From a bacterium (lineage in GTDB: Bacteria; Auribacterota; Auribacteria; Auribacterales; Auribacteraceae): a stretch of 8,921 bases of DNA. The DNA lies in the NCBI GenBank assembly GCA_021161885.1, contig JAGGZS010000293.1, positions 1 to 8,921 on the forward strand. The letters are read 5' to 3'. The notes beneath the pieces are model-generated. The model did no database searches. It had not been told where the DNA came from and was given only the letters and a program-made list of their open reading frames with translations. The translations under genes were made by a program, and so were the position numbers. Positions 5,488 to 8,921 of the stretch are shown here, piece by piece. Numbering within the stretch: position 1 is the first letter of the stretch; each line of letters begins with the position of its first letter.

Positions 5488-7191
5488 ATGGCTAAATTAG
5501 ACGCGTTATTAAGATTATTGGAAGACCATGGCGGTTCTGATTTACATATGGTGCCTAATGAAGTGCCTGTGATACGTATTAACGGTTCGCTGCGCAGAAC
5601 CAGCCTTGAACCTCTTACTTCCCAAATAAACAAAAAATATTTTTATGAGATAATGGATACGGAACAGATAAGATTGTTTGAACAGGAAAACGACGTAGAT
5701 TTTTCTTATGAGATAAAAGGAGTTGCGCGCTTTAGAGGCAACATTTTCAGGCAGAATAACGGAATAAGCGGGGTGTTCAGATTGATCCCCACACGGGTTT
5801 TATCGGTGAATGAGCTTGGCATTTCCAGCACTATACAGGATTTCATTATGCTTAAAAATGGTCTTGTGCTGGTTACCGGACCTACTGGTTCAGGTAAATC
5901 AACAACGCTTGCTTCATTGATCGATCTTATAAATTCAACAAAAGATGTACATATTATAACAATTGAAGATCCGCTTGAATTTGTGCATGAAGAGAAAAAA
6001 GCTCTTATAACGCACAGGGAAGTTGGGCGCCATAGTAAATCTTTCGCAAACGCTCTTCGCTCTGCCATGCGCGAAGACCCTGATGTTATTATGGTTGGAG
6101 AAATGAGAGACCTTGAAACTATTGCTCTTGCTTTGACTGCCGCTGAAATGGGGGTGCTCGTATTCGGCACATTGCATACCAACAGCGCTCCAAAAACAAT
6201 TAACAGGATAATAGATGTGTTCCCTGACAATCAGCAGGAACAGATAAGAACCATGCTGGCTTCGTCCCTTAAAGGGGTTGTGGCTCAGCAGTTGTTAGAG
6301 AAAAAAGACGGATCCGGCAGAATCGCCGTCCATGAGGTTCTTGTTGTGAACCCGGGGGTATCTAACTTAATCCGTGAAGGAAAATCACATCAGATATCTT
6401 CTATTATGGAAACGAACAAAAAAGAAGGTAACTGCACTATGGACCAAACACTTCAGCAATTATATAAATCCGGCAAAATATCCGGCGCTCAGGCTCTGCG
6501 AAAATCTATGAATAAAAAGTTGTTTGAAAACATTGTAACTGAAGAGGAATTAACAGCGGAAAATATGGGGCAGTCTTCTTTGGCAGATGCTGTAATCAAA
6601 GTTGATGTATCACAGATTGAACGGTCGGAAAATTTAATCGGACAGTTTGTGGAAAGTATGCTTGATTGCGAAAATGATGCGGCTTCTCAATCGAAAACCG
6701 TTATTTTAAAATCTGCCGGCCAACAGGCAGCGCAAATAGGTAAAAATGAGGTTTCTGAGAAAACCGAGCCTGAAGCATTGTTTGTTTCGGTAGATGATTT
6801 TCAGGATAAAATTCAGGCGGAATTAGAAAAATCCGTAAATACCGGCACAGAGTTATCTTTAATAATTATTGAGATAGATGGTTTAGCCGATGTCTTACAG
6901 GCTTTCTCTTTTTCACAGGAAGATGTTTTGCAGGTTTTAAAAAGTTGCCTTCGGGACAACGATTATGTAACCAATACCGATGAACAGGTTTATTTGATTT
7001 TATGTCCTTGTACCGGTGTGGCTGTAGATGCCATATCCCAACGGATATTTAAGAATCTTAAATCTTTTTTCAGTGAGAACAATCTTGACAGCCAAATCAA
7101 TGTGAATGTCGGCGACGCTACTTATCCGACTATCGTATCTGACAGCAGCGAACTGCTTCAGACAGCGAGTGAAGTTAAGTATTTTAATTAA
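5488..7191 (+). CDS. pilT: PilT-family ATPase fused to a degenerate GGDEF domain with retained I-site
   Basis: This 567-residue protein is PilT plus about 220 extra residues. Residues 1-345 are a PilT core: GSDLHM (16-21), Walker A GPTGSGKS (131-138), Asp box ITIEDPLEFVH (157-167), Walker B DPDVIMVGEMRD (197-208, E205) and GTLHT (227-231, H230). The His box reads AAEMGV where PilT usually has AAETGH, so its first histidine is V223. Residues about 350-430 are a polar linker. Residues about 433-567 follow the GGDEF fold: FQDKIQAELEKSV, LSLIIIEIDGLADV, DVLQVLKSCLRDNDYV, VYLILCPCTG, AISQRIF, INVNVGDATYPT, SELLQTASEV. The GGDEF signature is replaced by DEQVY (498-502), so cyclase activity is not expected. 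RDND (489-492) lies exactly five residues upstream, the I-site position that binds c-di-GMP in this family. The domain ends early, at ASEVKYFN. The gene starts two bases after the first pilT with only a weak GGAT ribosome site, and looks like a tandem duplicate that gained a sensor. It might play a PilU-like accessory role. Confidence 0.9.
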   Translation: MAKLDALLRLLEDHGGSDLHMVPNEVPVIRINGSLRRTSLEPLTSQINKKYFYEIMDTEQIRLFEQENDVDFSYEIKGVARFRGNIFRQNNGISGVFRLIPTRVLSVNELGISSTIQDFIMLKNGLVLVTGPTGSGKSTTLASLIDLINSTKDVHIITIEDPLEFVHEEKKALITHREVGRHSKSFANALRSAMREDPDVIMVGEMRDLETIALALTAAEMGVLVFGTLHTNSAPKTINRIIDVFPDNQQEQIRTMLASSLKGVVAQQLLEKKDGSGRIAVHEVLVVNPGVSNLIREGKSHQISSIMETNKKEGNCTMDQTLQQLYKSGKISGAQALRKSMNKKLFENIVTEEELTAENMGQSSLADAVIKVDVSQIERSENLIGQFVESMLDCENDAASQSKTVILKSAGQQAAQIGKNEVSEKTEPEALFVSVDDFQDKIQAELEKSVNTGTELSLIIIEIDGLADVLQAFSFSQEDVLQVLKSCLRDNDYVTNTDEQVYLILCPCTGVAVDAISQRIFKNLKSFFSENNLDSQINVNVGDATYPTIVSDSSELLQTASEVKYFN

Positions 7192-7216
7192 ATTAATCAA
7201 AAAAAAATTTTTTTTA
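7192..7216. terminator. A/T palindrome between convergent pilT and recO, possible weak bidirectional terminator
   Basis: Nine A's (7199-7207) run directly into eight T's (7208-7215). The palindrome fills most of the 22-bp gap and overlaps the recO stop. It provides a T-tract to both strands. There is no GC-rich stem, so termination by it alone would be weak. The flanking 8-bp repeat TGCTTCAG/CTGAAGCA (7154-7161 and 7223-7230) could form an outer stem in either transcript. Confidence 0.25.
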
Positions 7217-7969
7217 AATAAACTGAAGCATTGTTTTGTAAGTTTTGAATTTTTTACCGGATATATTTTCAATAAAAAAAGATAAACATTGCGTAAGTTG
7301 AAGTTTATACCTCAAATAGCCTGTAAACTCATTAACCTGTTTAAGTTTACTAATTTGGTTAAGTTTTCTTAGGATGGCAATAGTTTCCTTTTCTATCCGA
7401 AAATTTTTTCTATCAGATTGCGTTACATTCGAAAATCCTATATCCGGATATACTGCGGGCGATATAATTTGGAAAAAAGGTTTATTTGTTTTACAACAAG
7501 TTTCAAGGTTAGGAGTGTACCCTAAAACGTATAAAATTTTTAAAATATAAAAGCTAAGCAGTAGTATATACTTATCATCCGTGGTTTTTTCGAAAAATGT
7601 AAATATAGCTGATATTAGATTGAAAATTTTCGCTGCGTCTTGGTCTTCCCATGGGAAAAGCGATATTACCTCAAGCATATGTGAGCTGATATAAAACAGG
7701 GTGATATTTTTTTTAATAATTGGAAAATCTCTAATGAACCCGCACTCTTTGAGAATGAAAAGATCGGATTTGCCTGTTTTAAAATAAGTGCAGTAGATTT
7801 CCTGAAAAAACTCAAGTTTACCGGAAAAAGAGCTTTTTTTGTTTTTAGCTCCTTTTGCGAGTATGTGAACGATTCCGTTATCCGCTGATAGAAAATGAAA
7901 TACGACGCTTGTATTTGAATAATCGAATTTGCGTATAATTATACCGTTGGTCTTAAAAAGTTCGGACAT
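7214..7969 (-). CDS. recO: DNA repair protein RecO
   Basis: The 251-residue length is normal for RecO, which binds single-stranded DNA and, with RecR, loads RecA on SSB-coated gaps in the RecF pathway. The N-terminal OB-fold is recognisable: FKTNGIIIRKFDYSNTSVVFHF, then GIVHILAKGAKNKKSSFSG (32-50) and LEFFQEIYCTYFKTGKSDLFILKE. The C-terminal helical part has the usual YILKILYVLGYTPNLETC (141-158). Many RecOs have a four-cysteine zinc site here; this one keeps only C158/C159 and lacks the second CxxC pair, so zinc binding is probably lost, as in E. coli RecO. The ATG overlaps the upstream DUF502 stop as TAATG, and no strong ribosome site is seen, so the two are likely translationally coupled. 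It ends against the convergent pilT gene. Confidence 0.88.
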   Translation of the reverse strand: MSELFKTNGIIIRKFDYSNTSVVFHFLSADNGIVHILAKGAKNKKSSFSGKLEFFQEIYCTYFKTGKSDLFILKECGFIRDFPIIKKNITLFYISSHMLEVISLFPWEDQDAAKIFNLISAIFTFFEKTTDDKYILLLSFYILKILYVLGYTPNLETCCKTNKPFFQIISPAVYPDIGFSNVTQSDRKNFRIEKETIAILRKLNQISKLKQVNEFTGYLRYKLQLTQCLSFFIENISGKKFKTYKTMLQFI

Positions 7970-8619
7970 TATTTAATTTCTTTTAGAGAAGGATGTTTAT
8001 CATTTTTTGGATTAAATTTAGGAACTACAGCTCCTCCTGAAATGACCAGTTTCAGCCCTTCTTCGATAGTCATTTGCAGAGGAATAACTTCTTTTTCAGA
8101 AACCATTATGAAAATACCTGAAGTCGGATTGGGAGTGGTCGGTATAAATACGTTTACCACTGATTTTTGTGTCCTGTACTGAATTTCTCCTATCGTTTTT
8201 GATGTTATAAACCCGATAGAATGCAGTCCTTTACGCGGGTATTCAATAAGGCAAACTTGGTTGAGGATATTTTTATCGTATCCTAAGAAGGCTTCGCTTA
8301 CCTGTTTTACGGCAATATAAACCCTGCCTAAAAGGGGGATTTTAAGCAGGATGGATTCTCCAAAATAAAGAAGTTTCCTGCCTATCACGTTGCGCCCGAA
8401 CATTCCAAGTAAAATAATCACTGCTATAAGCAAACCCAATGCGATTAACCTAAGCAAAATTTTAAATTGAAATTTTGTTAGATATATTTCAGGGAACAGA
8501 TTGAAAATATAGTCGGTTAATTTTACAAATAAAAAAGTGAATAAATAAATCGACACGATTATCGGTAAAATAATTATTAAACCGGTTATGAAATATGTGC
8601 GTATTTTTTTCAGCATCAT
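7969..8619 (-). CDS. DUF502 family integral membrane protein
   Basis: This 216-residue protein matches the DUF502 family in length and layout. It has two membrane helices (about residues 10-32 and 53-74) followed by a soluble C-terminal part. Family hallmarks are GRVYIAVKQVSEAF (98-111), the nearly invariant VFIPTTPNPTSGIFIMV (157-173), and MTIEEGLKLVISGGAVVP (183-200). The biochemical function of the family is not established. Two adjacent ATGs (8619 and 8616) could start it; the first overlaps the stop of the upstream CorC-type gene as TAATG and is preferred. Its own stop overlaps recO in the same way, so it is the middle gene of a coupled three-gene unit. The last residues (KNDKHPSLKEIK) are polar and probably disordered. 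Confidence 0.88.
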   Translation of the reverse strand: MMLKKIRTYFITGLIIILPIIVSIYLFTFLFVKLTDYIFNLFPEIYLTKFQFKILLRLIALGLLIAVIILLGMFGRNVIGRKLLYFGESILLKIPLLGRVYIAVKQVSEAFLGYDKNILNQVCLIEYPRKGLHSIGFITSKTIGEIQYRTQKSVVNVFIPTTPNPTSGIFIMVSEKEVIPLQMTIEEGLKLVISGGAVVPKFNPKNDKHPSLKEIK

Positions 8620-8921
8620 TATGTTTGGCCGTTTCTTTGATCGTTAGTAATATTGTCTTCATCTTGTTTTGTAATTTTAGAAACTTTAAGCTTAATGAGC
8701 CTGTTTCTTTTAGCTTTGTATATTTCAAACGCAATATTGTGTCTTACAAAATTTTTTCCCACAGGCGGAATTGTTCCGAGCAAAGCGAATACATATCCGC
8801 CTAATGTATCATAATCTTCTTCATCTTTAAGAATAATATTTTCAATACCTAAAAGTTCTTTAAATTCGTCTATGGGCATTTTTGCATCTATAATATAGTC
8901 GTTTTCGGATAGTTGAGTAAA
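8619..8921 (-). CDS. CorC/HlyC-type transporter-associated protein, 5' part outside window
   Basis: Only the last 100 residues are present, and the frame is open through the right edge. NDYIIDAKMPIDEFKELLGI (7-26), EEDYDTLGGYVFALLGTIPPVGKNF (34-58) and the final strands (IAFEIYKAKRNRLIKLKV) are the CorC_HlyC transporter-associated domain found at the C-terminus of CorC, HlyC and the larger CNNM-like membrane proteins with CBS pairs. The internal ATG at 8879 lies inside the conserved DAKMPIDEF motif, so it is not the true start. I cannot tell whether the full protein is the short soluble form (CBS pair only) or carries an N-terminal DUF21 membrane domain. Proteins of this group are linked to divalent-cation (Mg2+/Co2+) transport. 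The tail (TKQDEDNITNDQRNGQT) is polar. It shares a TAATG overlap with the DUF502 gene. Confidence 0.88.
   Translation of the reverse strand, partial: FTQLSENDYIIDAKMPIDEFKELLGIENIILKDEEDYDTLGGYVFALLGTIPPVGKNFVRHNIAFEIYKAKRNRLIKLKVSKITKQDEDNITNDQRNGQT

Noticed and set aside
5706..6230. 174-codon minus-strand open frame (and a shorter one at 5935-6177) inside the second pilT
   Set aside because: Both are antisense to conserved PilT motifs, with no ribosome site or recognisable protein features.
6784..7191. Active diguanylate cyclase at the PilT C-terminus
   Set aside because: The GGDEF/GGEEF signature is absent (DEQVY instead), so catalysis is not expected; a receptor role is more plausible.

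Overview
The window is AT-rich bacterial DNA with tightly packed genes and no sign of mobile elements, CRISPR, rRNA or tRNA. Two PilT-type ATPases, a CheV adaptor, an exported protein and a DUF502 membrane protein suggest a motile bacterium with type IV pili, probably with a two-membrane envelope. I cannot fix the lineage. An AT-rich member of a phylum such as Elusimicrobiota or Omnitrophota would fit the gene content, but that is a guess.

Layout. (1) 1-1202, minus: a GT-C (PMT/ArnT-like) membrane glycosyltransferase, cut by the left edge, followed upstream by a 243-bp AT-rich gap. (2) 1446-2378, minus: cheV (CheW domain plus receiver domain). (3) 2379-2795: a gap between divergent genes that must hold the promoters of cheV and of the plus-strand operon. 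(4) 2796-7191, plus: a four-gene operon: NYN-domain nuclease-like protein, exported protein with a predicted small beta-barrel and coiled coil, PilT, and a second PilT carrying an extra C-terminal domain. The last three genes are only 2 bp apart. (5) 7214-8921, minus: a converging housekeeping operon, read in the order CorC/HlyC-type protein (5' part missing), DUF502 membrane protein, recO. Its genes are joined by two TAATG stop/start overlaps.

The most interesting region is the pilus operon. The second PilT (567 aa) is about 220 residues longer than a normal PilT. Its extra C-terminus reads as a degenerate GGDEF domain. The catalytic GGDEF signature is replaced by DEQVY, yet an RxxD motif (RDND) sits exactly five residues upstream, where the c-di-GMP inhibitory I-site lies in this family. 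This suggests a retraction ATPase with a built-in c-di-GMP receptor, beside a more ordinary PilT paralogue and an exported protein of unknown function. CheV on the divergent strand could feed chemosensory signals to the same pilus machinery, but only proximity supports that.
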